From assembly GCA_037157565.1 (NCBI GenBank), contig JAZHRO010000055.1, positions 39,339,001-39,403,000 on the forward strand: a stretch of DNA of 64,000 nucleotides. Reading direction: 5' to 3'. Shown one piece after another: positions 33,621 through 46,687 of the stretch (its first letter is position 1; each line of letters starts with the position of its first letter). The DNA is from Thalassia testudinum (Eukaryota > Streptophyta > Magnoliopsida > Alismatales > Hydrocharitaceae). A program made the translations under genes and the position numbers. The notes under the pieces were generated by a model that saw only the letters and a program-made list of their open reading frames with translations, searched no databases and was not told where the DNA came from.

Positions 33621-36365
33621 TGTTTGCGAGGAAAAATCAAGTTTTAAAATCGATGTGTCATAGTATAGGTCGAAATCGCTCGAAAACAAATAAATTTTAT
33701 CACTTGAAGTTTTGAGTCCGAGGTCGAACATAGGGAGTAAATTGGGGTTTAAAAATCAAGAGCACAACATTGGAAAATTGAATATGATATGCAATGAAAA
33801 CTAGAGTTGTAATGCAAAAATGTAAACACAGAAGAATAAAGAAGTCAATGTATGAAGACAAGCACAAAAAATGGACGTCTGATTTGTGAATTAGACGCCT
33901 TAAACTTATGGATGCTATAGTGCTTTATTTCTTCTTTTGATCTCTATCTCTGTTCTTCTCTTGCAGCTGCTTTCTTCCTTCTCCTTCTTTCTCTTCTTCT
34001 GCTCTTGGGCCTGTGCCTTAGCTTCTTTGCCTTTGGCTTCTTCTCTTTCTTCTTCTTCTTTTTCTAGTGGCTCCTCTTTCTTCTGCCTTCAGTTCCTTCT
34101 CCTTCTCTTTCTTCTTCATCCCTTCAACCTCTCTGACTTAAGCTTTCTTCCTCTTCAATCTTGCCTTCTTCTTCCTTTGCTTTTTCTTCTTCTCCTTTCC
34201 TGTGAGAGCAAAGACTACCCCTACCAGCGCTCTCTCTCTTCCTCTTTCTCTCTTAGGCTCGCTCTCCCAGAGCCTTTATCTCGGGTAATCGAGTCAGGTA
34301 CGTGCCCAGGACCAGGCCCACCGGCGTTGAGGATCCTGAGTCAAGTTCAGCGGAAGCCAGGTCAGGAAATGCCAGGTCAGATTTAGTTGTTGAGAGTTCC
34401 CCATTGGGTGAGGAGTGCAGGGTTGAGTATATGGGTCGCACTAGGTCTGCGAAGGCAAGGTCACGGATGAGGTGGTGAGAGGGTGAGTGGGACCTCACCC
34501 AATGGTCAGGAGGCGATAAGCCTACTTTAATTTTTCAATTTATTCAATTGCAGCGCTTCAAGATCTTCCAAGGTGGGACTATCTTCCCACGTCCCTTCGC
34601 GTGCGTCCGCAGCAAGCAATGTTGCTTGATTGCAGCTGATACTGTGGCCTTTAGTGCCAATTGGTTGCCTGGATCTGTGCACAAGGGGAGTCTGCGCAAC
34701 CTGGGGCTATGCACCTAGAGCAGGCAGACCTGGAGCGAGCTCCCAAGGATGCTGCTTGCTTACGTCAATGGTGGCGAACCTCCAGCACTTGTCTTCACGA
34801 AAATGGCCTCGCGGTCTCGTCAGAAAGCTTCACCGAGACACGGAGAATGTGTTGTGGGGGTCGACATGGTGTGGGGCTGTCGGAGTGTGCTTGCCTAGGG
34901 CAGCCTGTGTGCGTGAGAGTGGGTGTGTTCGGGGGGTGTTTTGGGGGTGTGGTGCAGTGAGTGGAGTGAGGGTTTATGATCAGTGAGGTGTTGCGGACCA
35001 TATGGGGTGGTTGGTGAGGCAGATGGAGGTGTGGAGCGGTGAGGATGCCTCGTCGGAGGTCTGGCCAGAGATGAAGAAGGTGATGGTGGTTGCGTGCATT
35101 GAGGGGCATTTTCAAGAAACAAGGAGGGAAAAAGAATTAGAAAGGAGAGAGGACTTAGCTATGTGTAGAGAGATGAAGGGGGAGGCAGAGATGGTGGCCG
35201 GCTCGTATTGCCGTTGCCGGAGATAAAGCACTCAGTGGGGGGAGGATGTCGACGACAAAGGGGTTGTAGAGGCGTCGGCGGGTGTAGCGTGACGCGGATG
35301 AACAGGAGGAAGAGACCCAGCCATTGGTATTGTGGCGAGGCGACGAGGGAAAGAGAGGGGGGTTGCCGGAGCTTGCTGAGCCACTGGCTGGAGGGGGAAG
35401 AGACAAATTAGAGGGATTCCCAGGCCAATTTCAAGCGTGGGAAATGCGAGGTGATCTGGGCATGCTTTTATAGGCCCTGGAGGAAGGAATCGGAAAGCTC
35501 ACTGGAGATGGAAATTAGAAGGAGACCCGAATCTCTCATGCATTCGCATGAGAGATTGGGTAACAAATAGAGCCTCGAATTGTGTTCAAACTGAAGGAGA
35601 TTTCTCAGAGAATCTCCCTTTCAATTTTGAAGGGGATTCTCTGAGAAATCAAAGAGATCTTGCCCTCGAAGTCTCGTCGGAGTAGGATTCCTTCTGCTAT
35701 AATGGCGGAGGGACCAAATTGCAAAGAACGAAGACAAAGATAGGGGGTTTCTGCAGAGGTTTTCAAAAGATAGGGGTAGAAATGTAATTCGGTTGAACTT
35801 GTTTGCAAAGTAGGTCAAGATGAATTCCCCTTAGGTGCAAATTTTGGTACAAACCTAATTTGGACCTACGGAATCCAATGGTGAAGTTGGATTTTGGGTT
35901 TGACCACGTTTGACTGGATAATTTACGTAAAAACTCAATTTAGGATAAATATTTATCTGAAACCCCAATTTAGGTCAAAATAGGTTCTAAGAGCTAAATT
36001 GAAGGTTCTAAACCCTATATAATATTTTTCCATCATTTTAAGATGGTTTTGGTGAATTTTATCCTAACCAGAACCTTGTTAAATCAAGTGGGTCTATTTT
36101 AGGGTTACATGAAGTCATTTAATTACTAGAATTCACATGAACCCTTTTCTGTTTAAACCAACCCACTTTTTATCTTGTTAAGACCATTTAACTTGTGTTT
36201 GTTGTTATACTGCAATGGTAAAATTACAGTTTTCCCCTTGTTTCTTGCTTTTCTCTCAGAATGGTTATTCATTGAGTTCAAACCTCCAATTGGTTATGTA
36301 GGAGCTTTTGTTCTCTTTTTTGGGTCAAAATGAGCTTATTAGGGCTCATGATGGTATTCCCATCT
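33621..36365 (-). repeat. Athila B 3' LTR (2.75 kb)
   Basis: It is collinear with the 5' LTR at 44672-48778 once the nested LTR is removed. Read on the minus strand it begins AGATGGGAAT, where the other LTR has TGATAGGAAC, so the first base seems mutated, and it ends CGCAAACA. A TATA box on the minus strand (TATAAAAG) lies at 35465-35472. A long CTT-rich tract at 33930-34200 is a GA-rich leader in element orientation; the Ser/Leu-rich frame across it is low-complexity noise. Confidence 0.9.
33874..33899. repeat. GACGTC pair in the Athila B 3' LTR
   Basis: GACGTC at 33874 and GACGCC at 33894 are 20 bp apart, the same module as in the Tekay and SIRE-like LTRs. It lies in the leader part of the LTR. 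Confidence 0.7.
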
Positions 36366-38022
36366 TACCCCTGTGCCTAGTTTTTCTAGTCCCTTAGCAA
36401 AATTTTAAGGTTTTAACTTTTGTTCTAGACCATGAGTTCCTTGATGTTCAAAGATTATGATGAATGCTTTTTTTTCTTTTTTATTAGGTTAGAATGCCGA
36501 TAGTAGGCCTAGAGGTACTCAAGTACCAACCAAGATTCAAACCTGACCAATTCTAGCCTCAGTCCTCCACGAAGGTTTTTAAGGCCCACAGGAACTATCC
36601 TAAGGTTCGTTGGACTCCGCGGTTAAAGCACCCATGCTTGTAATGTATTGTAGCCTTGGTTCAGTTTGCAGTGCGTTTTTTGTAAGAGAGAGACAGAGGA
36701 TTTTCTTTGTTTGGAGAATTTTCTCTCTTCCTTCTTTTTATTTCTAGCTTCAGATTGGCTTCTCAACACGGTCTGTATCGGATTCCTCATCCCCATCATC
36801 AATCCTCGAAGGGTCCCTGGCAATTGATGCCTCATGATAGCATCGCCCATGGAAACTCCCAGAACCTTGGCTTTTGAGATTTCGAGATAATCCCGCCCAG
36901 GGTGTTTTATTGCTAAATCTAGACCCTAGCAATCGACATTTCGTGATAATAACGCCCATGGCATCTGAACCAGAACAGGGTGCTTACATTCCCCCAGTAG
37001 GATATGTAAATATCCTAGGAGATAGGCACCGAGGAGACGATATGTTATTGCAAATCTTCGAGGGGAATTTCCTGCCTCTCCTCACCGGGAACTCATCCAA
37101 ATCAACTTGTGTTGATCGGCCACTCCTAATCTAGGCGACTTTTTCAGAATGCTTAAACGCTTTTGCGTGATTTCGATAATATGCGCACCAAACCAGATTG
37201 TGTGTGGATTAGGGTGCTTAGGTTATCGAGTCTCGCAAATCAAAGGTTAGTTGACGAGGTCGAATACTCCCTAAGCCTTAGACCTAATACTTAAGCTTTG
37301 CATTTTCCCCAACCTCTTGAGGACTATCCAGATCTTAGCGGATACTTGAATTTTTAAGCCTAAGAGTCTAGTCCAAGAGGCCTAAGATTAGCGTTCCTAC
37401 TAATCTCTTTTGTGTCTCATTAGCACTTTTTTCTTTCATTTTCTTTTTCTTGATGTGGTCTAGAACTTAGTTAATCCCTTAATTTCTTACTAATGACTTT
37501 CTCTTCTGTTTTTTCTTTTTATTTTGTGCTCCTTTTTTTGACACTTTGCACTTTTCCCCTTTTTGTCCTCATGATTTGTATGGCCTCAAAAATTTCTCTC
37601 CCCTCAGAAATTTTTTATTTTTTTTTCAAGATTTTTTCATTTTTTAGTGTTTTTGTGATATGCGATTTTTTTGTTGAAACCTTTTCTTGTGAGATGAGTT
37701 TTCATGGTGTTTTGCACTTTCATACCCCCCCACGCCTACCATTTGCAATGTCTCCATTGTAAATTAGGTGGGTTTGAGTTCAGCTTAGATCATTCATTAG
37801 AACAGGTTTTAGGTGGGCGAACGGGTCGAGGCGATTGTTGCGAACGATTTCAAAACTCAGGTATGGGTACCTGAGGTGGGGTCGGTTGTTCTAATGGATG
37901 AACCCTAAAGTGCAATATGAATTCTGCGTAGGAATGTTAAGAAAGGTTTCAGGTTTTTCAAGAATGATGAGTTGCCTCCCATTAAGTGCTGAGTTTTGCG
38001 CCATCGGCTGGGCGCAATGAGC
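36366..38022 (-). other. Athila B 3' non-coding region, with polypurine box and post-pol box
   Basis: The polypurine box occupies 36368-36393 (minus strand GGGACTAG, AAAAA, CTAGGCACAGGGG) beside the LTR. The post-pol box (minus strand CAGCACTT then TGGGAGGCAAC) is at about 37965-38000. Between them there is no credible gene. Three related units near 36819-36960, each ending in a phrase like gataatcgcccatgg, are about 50-60 bp apart and form an imperfect tandem repeat. T-rich tracts occupy 37480-37700. Confidence 0.7.
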
Positions 38023-41000
38023 TCAGGGAGAATGGAGAGTAAAGGATATCTTAGCCAAATTTGTATCGGTCAAGTCAATGAAGGGTTTGAGTCTCTGACC
38101 GTTCATGATGAAAGGTTCTGAATTGTGGCTGAGTGGACTGATCTCAATGGCTCCATTTCCAAAGATTCGTCGGACGAGGTAGGGTTCGATCCATTTTGAT
38201 CGTAGCTTTCCTGGGAACAGTTTAAGCTTGGCATCAAAGAGTAGGACTTTTTAACCATGGTGGAAGATCTTTCTGGATATGTGCTTGTCGTAAAAGGCCT
38301 TAAACCACTCTTTGTAAATTCACGAGTTCTCATACGCGTCGTGGCGTAATTCGTTGATCTCTCTCATTTGAAGCTTTCTGTGGGTTCCTACTTTAGAAAG
38401 ATCTAAGTTGCAATTCTGTACTGCCCAATAGACTTTGTGCTCCAATTCGACGAGGAGGTGACATGCCTTCCCGTACACTAATCTGAAGGGAGACATACCT
38501 AATTGGGTTTTGTGGGTGGCCCTATAAGCCCACAAAGCTTCCGGAAGTCAGGATGACCAATCCTTCCTATCAGGTCAAACATTAACTTAGAGGATTTTCT
38601 TGATCTCCCGATTTGATAGCTCAGCTAGACCATTAGTTTGGGGGTGGTATGGAGTAGAGATTCAGTGCAACACCCCGTATTTCATCATCAGTGACCTGAA
38701 CTGAGCGTTAGTGAAATGGGTTCCTCCATCAAAGATTATAGCACGTGGAATCCCGAACCATGAAAAGATCTGATGAATGAATTTGATAACCACTTTATGA
38801 TCATTGGTTCGGGTCAGAATGGCTTCGATCCATTTGGACACATAGTCAACAGCGAGTAGAATGTACTCAAAGTCATCTGAAATAGGGAAGGGTCCCATAA
38901 AATCTATCCCCCACATGTCAAAGATTTCGCATACAAGGATCGGCTGCAAGGGCATCATATCATGATGGCTCATGTTGCCTAAGGTTTGGCAATGAGTGCA
39001 TGCCCTACAGTGATTTATGCATCTTTGAAAATCGTGGGCCAATAGAAGCCGCATTGGAGGACTTTCACTGTGGTTTTATGACATGAAAGATGTCCACTGC
39101 ATGCCTTGTCATGGCAGAAAGATAATATGTCTTGAATTTCCGCTTCTACCACACATCGTCGAATGATCTGAACAGCACCGATGCGGAAAAGATACAGGTC
39201 TTCCCAGAAGTAATACTTGGCATCGGAAAGCAATTTGTCCATCTTGGCCTTCGGCCAATCGAAAGGGATCTAATGTGATGCCAGGTAGTTTACTATATTA
39301 GTAAACCATGGAGGCCTTGTATTGATAGTCAGGAGGTGCTCATCAGGAAAATGTTCCGTGATGGGTCTAGAAGGGTCGATGATCTCAGAAGGAAGGCAAG
39401 ACAAGTGATCAGCTACCACGTTCTATTTTCCCGCTTTATCGCAAATCTCGAGGTCAAACTCTTGCAACAGCAAGATCCATCAAATTAATTGAGGTTTCTT
39501 GTCCTTCTTTGCAAGGAGATGCCTCACAGCTGTGTGATCCGAGAAAATGATAATGCAGGAACCCAGGAGAAAAGATCTGAATTTTTCCAGGGCAAATACT
39601 ATGGCTAGCAACTCTTTCTCAGTAACTGTGTAGTTACGCTGAGCCTCGTCAAGTGTCTTGTTAGCGTAGTAGATGACCACAGGTTTCCCGACAATTTTCT
39701 GCCCAAGTACCGCTCCTACAACGAAATCAGATGCATCGCACATGATCTCAAAGGATTGAGACCAATTAGGGGACTGTAGGATCGGGGCTTGGGTGACTCG
39801 ATCACGGGGGATTTCAAATGCTTGATTGCATTCCTTGGAGATTTTGAAAGGTACATCCTTGGAAAGTAGAGTAGTCAGAGGGCACGCAATCTTTGAGAAA
39901 TCAGGAATGAATCGATGGTAAAAATCGATGTGCCCCAGAAAAGATTGGATGTCCTTTATCAAGCTAGGCATAGGGAGTTTTGAAATCAAGTTCACCTTGG
40001 CTTGATCGACTTGGATGCATTTTTCTGAAATGAGATGTCCCAGGACAATTCCTTCAGGCACCATGAAATGTCTCTTTTCCCAGGAAAGAACCAAATTCAC
40101 GTTAATGCATTGCCTGAGGATTTAGACCAAGTGCAGGAGACAATCGTCAAATGATTCTCCGAATATTGAAAAGTCATCCATGAAGACTTCCATATAATCA
40201 CCTACTATATCTGAGAATATGGCAAGCATGTACCGCTGAAAGGTAGCAGGTGCATTGCAAAGGCCGAACGGCATCCTTTGGAACGCGTATGTCCCGAAGG
40301 GGCAGGTGAAAGTGGTCTTTTCTTGGTCCTCAGGATGGATTTCCACCTAGTTATAACCGGGATACCCATCCAAAAAGCATAAGAACCTATTTCCCACTAG
40401 TTTCTCGATGATCTGATCAATAAACGGTAGTGGGAAATGATCCTTCTTCATGGAGGAATTGAGTCTTCTGTAATCAATGTAGACTCTCCACGAGTTTGCC
40501 CCACAGGTCGGTATGATTTCTTTAGTTTCAGTCATGATCATGGTGAGTCCTGCCTTCTTCGGCACAAGCTGGATTGGACTCACCCATTGACTGTCAGAGA
40601 TCGGGTAGATGATCCCTGCATCTAATCACTTGATGATCTCCTTTTTCACGACCTCCTGTGGATTAGGATTTATACGTCTCTGCATTTCATGGGAAGGTCA
40701 TGTGCCCTCTTCGGTGTAGATACGATGTGTGTAGTAAGAGGGGCTGATACTAGTCAAATCATCGAGAGTCCATCCAATGGCTTTACGATGTTGCTGAAGA
40801 ACAATAATTAGATGGGATTCCTGGTCAGGTGTGAGTCTGAAGTTGATAATCACAGGAAACGTCTGATTGGAACCCAAAAAGACATACTTCAGATGGTCGG
40901 GAGGAGGCTTGAGTTTCAGAATGGGGTTATTAGCAGCAGCGGGCAGTTCAGGGTGTGTGTCAAGAGCAAGGGAAGGAGTTATGGGTGTATCTAAGTCAGA

Positions 41001-42061
41001 TTCGGACTCCTCTGATTGCAAGTTTTGATCCTCTTGTGGTTGATCAGAAGTAATCAGGTTGTCCTCAATATACGGTTCATCAACCACAGCCTTGATATCA
41101 CATATCTGTTCTATAACACTGCAGTTAATCCCTTGTTGGGCCTTAAAGATGTCAATCTTCAGTGTTTGGTTCCCGAATTTCAGTTCAATTTGGCCCTCCT
41201 CAAAATTTATATTGGCCCTAGCAGTGGCCAGAAAGGGTCTCCCTAGTATAATTGGTATATCCCTTGGGTTTCTGGAGCATCCATATCCAAGACTACAAAA
41301 TCCACCAGGAAATAGAAATCCCGTACCTTAACGATGACATCCTCAAGAACTCCTTTAAGTGACTTAATAGAACGGTCAGCCAACTGCAATGTCACCTCTG
41401 TCGATTTAAGCTTAGCTTCTTCAAGTTGGTCAAGGAGGGATGTAGGTATTAGGTTTATGGAGGCTCCTAAATCTAATAAGGCTCTGTCAAATTGGGTATC
41501 ACCAATGGTACATGAAATCAGGGGAGTACCTAGGTCTTTTGCCTTAGGTGGAATTTTGCTCAAAATTACAGAGCTAGCTTGCTCTGACAGTACGATTGTT
41601 CTCCCACTTTTGGTTCGCGGCTTACGCTTGGGTGTACACACGTCCTTTAGAAAAAATGTATAAGCCAGTACGTGGCGAATTGCATCCATCAAGGGGATGT
41701 TTATATGGACTTGTTCAAACAGCTTGACCAGATCCTCCTCTGGAGCCACGGGTTTGTTTGTCCTCTTTCCCTTGGTCAAGGCCTCGAGAAATGGAACCTT
41801 GGTTGGTTCCTCTAGAATAGGTCCAGGTTCTTGATCTGGGATAGGGGTGTCCTGGATAACTATCCTAGGGCTTGGGTTACTACCAGGTTGAAAGTGGCTT
41901 GGATAAGGTGGGTCTTGTGTTGTTTTGCCACTATGGGTTGTTACAGAATTCAGTCCTGCTTGGTTTTTGTTCGGAGTTGGCAAAATAGGTGGCTGCTGAT
42001 GAAATCCCACATACGATGTCGAAGCTTCCATCCCGTCGGGTGATGGAATAGAAGGGGCCTA
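38023..42061 (-). pseudogene. pol: Athila B pol: protease, reverse transcriptase, RNase H, integrase
   Basis: From high to low coordinates: protease with an intact DLGASINL motif in a frame at 42031-41243; reverse transcriptase from about 40690 with YIDYRRLN, MPFGLCNAPATFQRYM and an intact FMDD; RNase H with MCDASDFVVGAVLGQ and FSDHTAVRHLL; integrase with a zinc region near 39100-39000, GIDFMGPF and FDGGTHF. Reverse transcriptase to RNase H stays in one frame across 41087-39430, broken only by stops that fit Gln or Arg codons changed by C to T. Integrase needs several frameshifts. The end is taken as TGA at 38025-38023. Confidence 0.9.
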
Positions 42062-43558
42062 ATAAATCATGTGGGCTTGTCCCAGATTTGGGTTCATAAC
42101 GCACCTCTAGTTTGTCACGTTATTTGGATTTGGTAGAGGTTGCGAAGGGAGTGTGCCAGGTTGGTGGGAATTCTCCATCTGGGTGAGTTGATTTTGTACC
42201 TCTATGATCTCATCCTTGTGCTGCTTTTGCATAGCCACATTCATCTTCTGCATGTCAGCCAGATTCTGAAGGACAAGAGTAATTTGATCTGTTTAGGTTG
42301 CCTAGATTGATAAGTGGGGTTGGGCCGAGGTTGAGGAGGCTAACATGGACGAGGAGCTTGTGGATGGGGTTGATATGGTGGTCTTTGATTCTGATTATTT
42401 CCCACCCACAGGAAGTTGGGATGATTCCACCATCAAGGGTTATAGGTATTAGAGAATGAGTCATTCTGGATGGCGTTGAGGTCCTCACAAGTCTGAGGAA
42501 CCTCAGGAAAGTCAGAGTATAAGGGTTCAGAGTTCCCCTAACTAGCATAGGTCGGATCGGAGTTTCCTCCAATCCTAGAGTCAGACAGGGGTGGATATGG
42601 TTCCATCTCCTGAGAAGATCGGTGATAGATGTTATGCACAGCTTACCTCCCAAGAGGTGGCTGTGCAAATGGGTTTTGCGCAAAGGTGGCTCGCTGCAAA
42701 TGTCGAGTCAACTCATCCACCTTCTTCTCTATGATAGAGACCTTGTCCAACCGACTGGCCATCAGTTCCAAGTCGATGGATTCGGACAGGCCCTGCATCT
42801 CATGTGCTCCCCTCGGATTCATCGATGCATGGCCATTCGTCTGGTTGAATAAGCCCATGGAGTCATTATTGATGGAGTTCTTGCACATTCTCGAGAATCT
42901 CCCACATAGTGTCTTCGTGTTTACCAATGATATTCCCTCCGCAGGTTGCATTGACAAATAAGCAGATATCTTCATGGAGTCCCTGGTAAAAAGACTAAAC
43001 TTGTTCCCATTTAGGAACTCCATGATGGGGGCACTTTCGTATGAGATCCAGGAATTGGTCCCATGCTTCATGAAGAGGTTCTCCAGATTGCTGGGTGAAG
43101 TGTGTGATCTGGTGTCTTAAGGCATTCGTCTGACCAACTAGGAAGAACTTTTTCAAGAATTTGGATTGCAATTCAACCCATGTGTTGATTGGACGCGTTT
43201 GAGTCTGATACCAGTGAGTTGCCTTGTCCATGAGAGAGAAGGAAAACATCTTCATAAGAAGAATATCCTGATTTTGGACATCTGACTCGAAGGTCTGGGC
43301 CAGATGTTTGATGTGCTGGAAGGGATCCTCGGAATTAAGCCCATGAAATTTTGGAATGGCATGAATCATGTTGCGCTTGAGTTCAGAATCAAGACCTCCA
43401 GCCGGGATTTGGACTGGAGGTTCAATTGCCACCACAGTGGGATTATAGTGATCTTGCATCATAGGATGCTGTGGCAGGTTTACAAAGCCTTGAAATAAAT
43501 CATTCAGGCGCTGGAGTTGGTTTTCAAGATTATTCTCTTCTTCTACTGGTTGTGCCAT
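42062..43558 (-). pseudogene. gag: Athila B gag
   Basis: The ATG at 43558 opens MAQPVEEENNLENQLQ, a helical N-terminus, followed by the Athila-type capsid signature: IPKFHGLNSEDPFQHIKHL, FSFSLMDKATHWY, FLKKFF and LIRKCPHHGVPKW. The first frame runs to 42995, then the product continues in a second frame (43071-42643) and a third (42683-42255), so at least two frameshifts are present. No intact zinc knuckle is visible. It lies directly upstream of pol, as in Athila 2. Confidence 0.86.
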
Positions 43559-44651
43559 GACGATGGAAGAAGGAGAATTGGGTTCTGATGAATCAGAGGA
43601 GATGTCTATGTGGTGGGGTTACTGCACAAACACGGACGTCGAGGCTTGACCTCGGTGGGAGTGAATCACTAAAGGAGGTCTTAAGGATGGTCTTAAGGAC
43701 CTCCTACCAAACATGCACCGATGGTTTGGACAAGATTAGAATGTGCTGGACCCAATCAAGACAACCAAAAAATTTGGATGACTATAGAGGTTCGAGGCGG
43801 ATGATACCCCTTAGTTAGAAAGTCGTCCACCTGAGAAATACCTAGGCAGCCAGAGAGGGAGAGTCTCGTAAAGACCCCTACAGGGTAGAGCGTCCCCACG
43901 AGGTACAGGGTTTCCCCCACCTGACCTCTCTTGTCACTGAGGTTCTAGGTAGACCAGAATGGGGACTTTGACCTCTTAAGTCTACCACTTTTATTTAAGA
44001 GCAAAGGTGCTTAGGATTCCACTTGAACTTTAGAAGTATTGAGTGCAAAAGTGACCTAATTTCAAGGTTGGTTGACCCAACAAGAGGTCAACTTCACCTA
44101 TTTATCCTTTGAGAAGTTTTAGGTCCGTTCTTTTAGGATTCAAGTGAAGTTTAAGAGCTTGAATTTTAGGGTGTCTCTTGGATAGGTCTTTTCAACCAAG
44201 GCTTAGGCACACCTCTTTTGAGATAGTTGATTCTTGCTTAGAAAGATGTGTCTCTAAAACCCTAAATTGGAATCCTTAAGTTGGCTGTAATTTTGGTCCA
44301 ATTTAGTCGCCAAAAATATGGTATCTAGGGCTTAATGAAGAAGGTGGTAGCCTTAGTTACTTTAAATGGATGCACAAAACAATATTTGTTGTTGAAATCA
44401 AAATTAGGCAACTTTGGTGACTTAGCTAAAGATGGAAAGCAGGTAGCCCTAATTGATTTTATCTTGTTTTTCCTTTTCAGAATGAGGGGGTTAAGATAAA
44501 GGGCTAATCAGAGATTACCTGCCCTGGGTGTGCTTGCTGTGCAGCTATCTTCCTTTGAGTCTTTTTCCTTGAAACAATCACAAAAAAGGAGATATATCAA
44601 GTTAGTACCAAATTAGAAATTGTGATCAAGATTTCTAAATTGCCTGTTACT
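43559..44651 (-). other. Athila B leader, non-coding
   Basis: This is the 1.1 kb between the primer site and gag. No domain or reliable open frame is visible. Confidence 0.6.
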
Positions 44652-44669
44652 CTTCGGCAATGACGCTGA
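44652..44669 (-). other. Decayed tRNA-Asp primer binding site of Athila B
   Basis: On the minus strand the sequence TTCAGCGTCATTGCCGAAGA keeps the core of the Athila primer site (GCG, C, TTGCCG) with several substitutions, two bases after the LTR end. Confidence 0.7.
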
Positions 44670-44921
44670 AATGTTTGTGAGGCGAAATCAAGTTTTAAAA
44701 TCGATGTGTCGTAGTATAGGTCGAAATCGCTCGAAAATAAATAAAACTTATCACTTGAAGTTTTAAGTCTGAGATCGAACACAGGGAGCAAATTGGGGTT
44801 TAAAAATCAAGAGCCCAACTTTGGAAAATTGAATATGATATGCAATGAAAACTAGAGTTGTAACGTAAAAATGTAAGCACAGAAGAATAAAGTCAATGTA
44901 TGAATACAAGTACAAAAAATG

Positions 44922-44947
44922 GACGTCTGATTTGTGAATCAAACATC
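44922..44947. repeat. GACGTC pair in the Athila B 5' LTR, second site decayed
   Basis: GACGTC at 44922 and AACATC at 44942 keep the 20-bp step. The second site has changed further than its counterpart at 33894. Confidence 0.65.
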
Positions 44948-46565
44948 TTAAACTTATGGATGCTACATTGCTTTATTTCTTCTTTTGATCTTTGTCTCTG
45001 TTCTTCTCTTGCTACTGCTTTCTTCCTTCTCCTTCTTTCTCTTCTTCTGCTTTTGGGCCTGTGCCTTAGCTTCTTTTCCTTTGCCTTTGGCTTCTTCTCT
45101 TTCTTCTTCTTCTTTTTCTGGTGGCTCCTCTTTCTTCTGCCTTTAGTTCCTTCTTATCTTTCTTCTTCAGCCATTCAGCCTCTCTGACTTAAGCTTTCTT
45201 CCTCTTTAGTCTTGCCTTCTTCTTCCTTGGCTTTTTCTTCTCCTTTCCTGTGAGAGCAAAACCTACCCCTACCCACGTGTGCTCTCTCTTCCTCTTTCTC
45301 TCTTAGGCTCGCTTTCCCAGAGTCGCTGTCTTGGGTAATCGGGTCAGGTACGTGCCTGGGACTAGGCCCACCGATGTGCGGTGGTGGGCGAGGAGTGCAG
45401 GGTCAGGTATACGGGTCGCACCAAGTTCGCAGAGGCAAGGTCACGAACGAGACGGTGAGAGGGTGAGTGGGACCTCACCCCGTGGTCAGGAGGCGATAAG
45501 CCTACTTCACTTTTTCAATTTACTCAACTACGGCGCTTCAAGATCTTCCGAGGTGGGTGATGTGTCGTTGTGCGTGTGTGTTAAGGAGTGTCGTTATAGT
45601 CGCACTTGCAACGTCGGTTTTAAAATAATTAAACGAAGGTGAGTCCGAGTGTCGGTCTCAAGGAGGTGTGAAAATCAGATTTTTACTTTACCACTTGTTG
45701 TCAAGGAAAGTGCGGAGTTTTGCTTTCGAAAGGTGCGGTTTTGAAAAGTGAGAGAGAGATAGAGAGAGAGAAGGTTTAGGGTTAGAAAGCTCTTTGTTTT
45801 GATCATGCAACTTGAACAGAAATTAAAATGGCAACTGAACGGAAAATAACTTCATTAAACATGCACTTGTAGTTCATGACTTACAACATTAAATACATGC
45901 TTCAACAAAAATAATAAAAAGCTTAAAAGAGAGAGAGAGTGTGTGTGGAGAGCGACGAGGCAGCCACGGCGGTGGAGGAGGCTCCGTCGGCGGCTCGTTG
46001 TCTCCGGCGATTACAAGAGTGCCTAAAGCTATCTAAGAGAGGGGTGGAGTAGTTGCAAGGGGGAGTGGATGCCTTGAATGGTGGTTGGAGGGGGTTTAAA
46101 TAGAGTTAAGGGCTTCCTAAAAGAAGAAGGGGCTTTAGCGACATCCAGAGCATCACTAAAACCGCTTCCAAAAGCGTCGGTGAAGCCCTCCCGCCGTTGG
46201 TCAGCCACCCGCCTCATTCCTTCTCCTCACGCGATCTGCTGTCGCTGAACGGGAGCCATCCGATCAAAGATCAGACGGCTGAGAGTCTTCCTCGCCTGCG
46301 CTGGGATTGCGCCTCGGGCACGCGTGTGCGCCCGCGTCTCCGCTCGGCGTGCGCGCGCGCGTGGACGCTCGTGAGCTGCGGTCGCACCGCATGGCAAGAT
46401 CCCGGTCGCCCGTTGCTGATCGGGCGGCCCAATTTCTCCGCACCTGTCGCCCGTCTTCAAATCCCACTCCGCGCGGCTCGAACTTGCGTCGCGTGGGTGC
46501 GGGCGTGCGCGCTCACCGTTGTGCCACGCCCGTGCTTTGTCGCGGGGACTGTGGGCGGGCACGCG

Positions 46566-46604
46566 AATCTCGACCGTTCGATAGAAGATCGACGGCCGAG
46601 ATTT
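46566..46604. repeat. Inverted repeat in the solo LTR
   Basis: The arms AATCTCGACCGTTCGAT and ATCGACGGCCGAGATT pair with one mismatch and one bulge around a short loop. Confidence 0.75.
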
Positions 46605-46665
46605 GATCTCGGCTGGCTGAAGGCGCGGCGAGCGCAGGGGCGGGGCTGACATGGCACAATCTGGG

Positions 46666-46687
46666 CCGTTGATCTCCAGATCAACGG
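46666..46687. repeat. 22-bp palindrome in the solo LTR
   Basis: CCGTTGATCT and AGATCAACGG are perfect complements separated by cc. A sister palindrome lies at 60660 in the related LTR. Confidence 0.85.

Noticed and set aside
33937..34386. 149-residue Leu/Ser/Phe-rich frame that could be read as a membrane protein
   Set aside because: It translates a CTT-rich leader of the LTR and has a counterpart with stops and shifts at 44900-45187.
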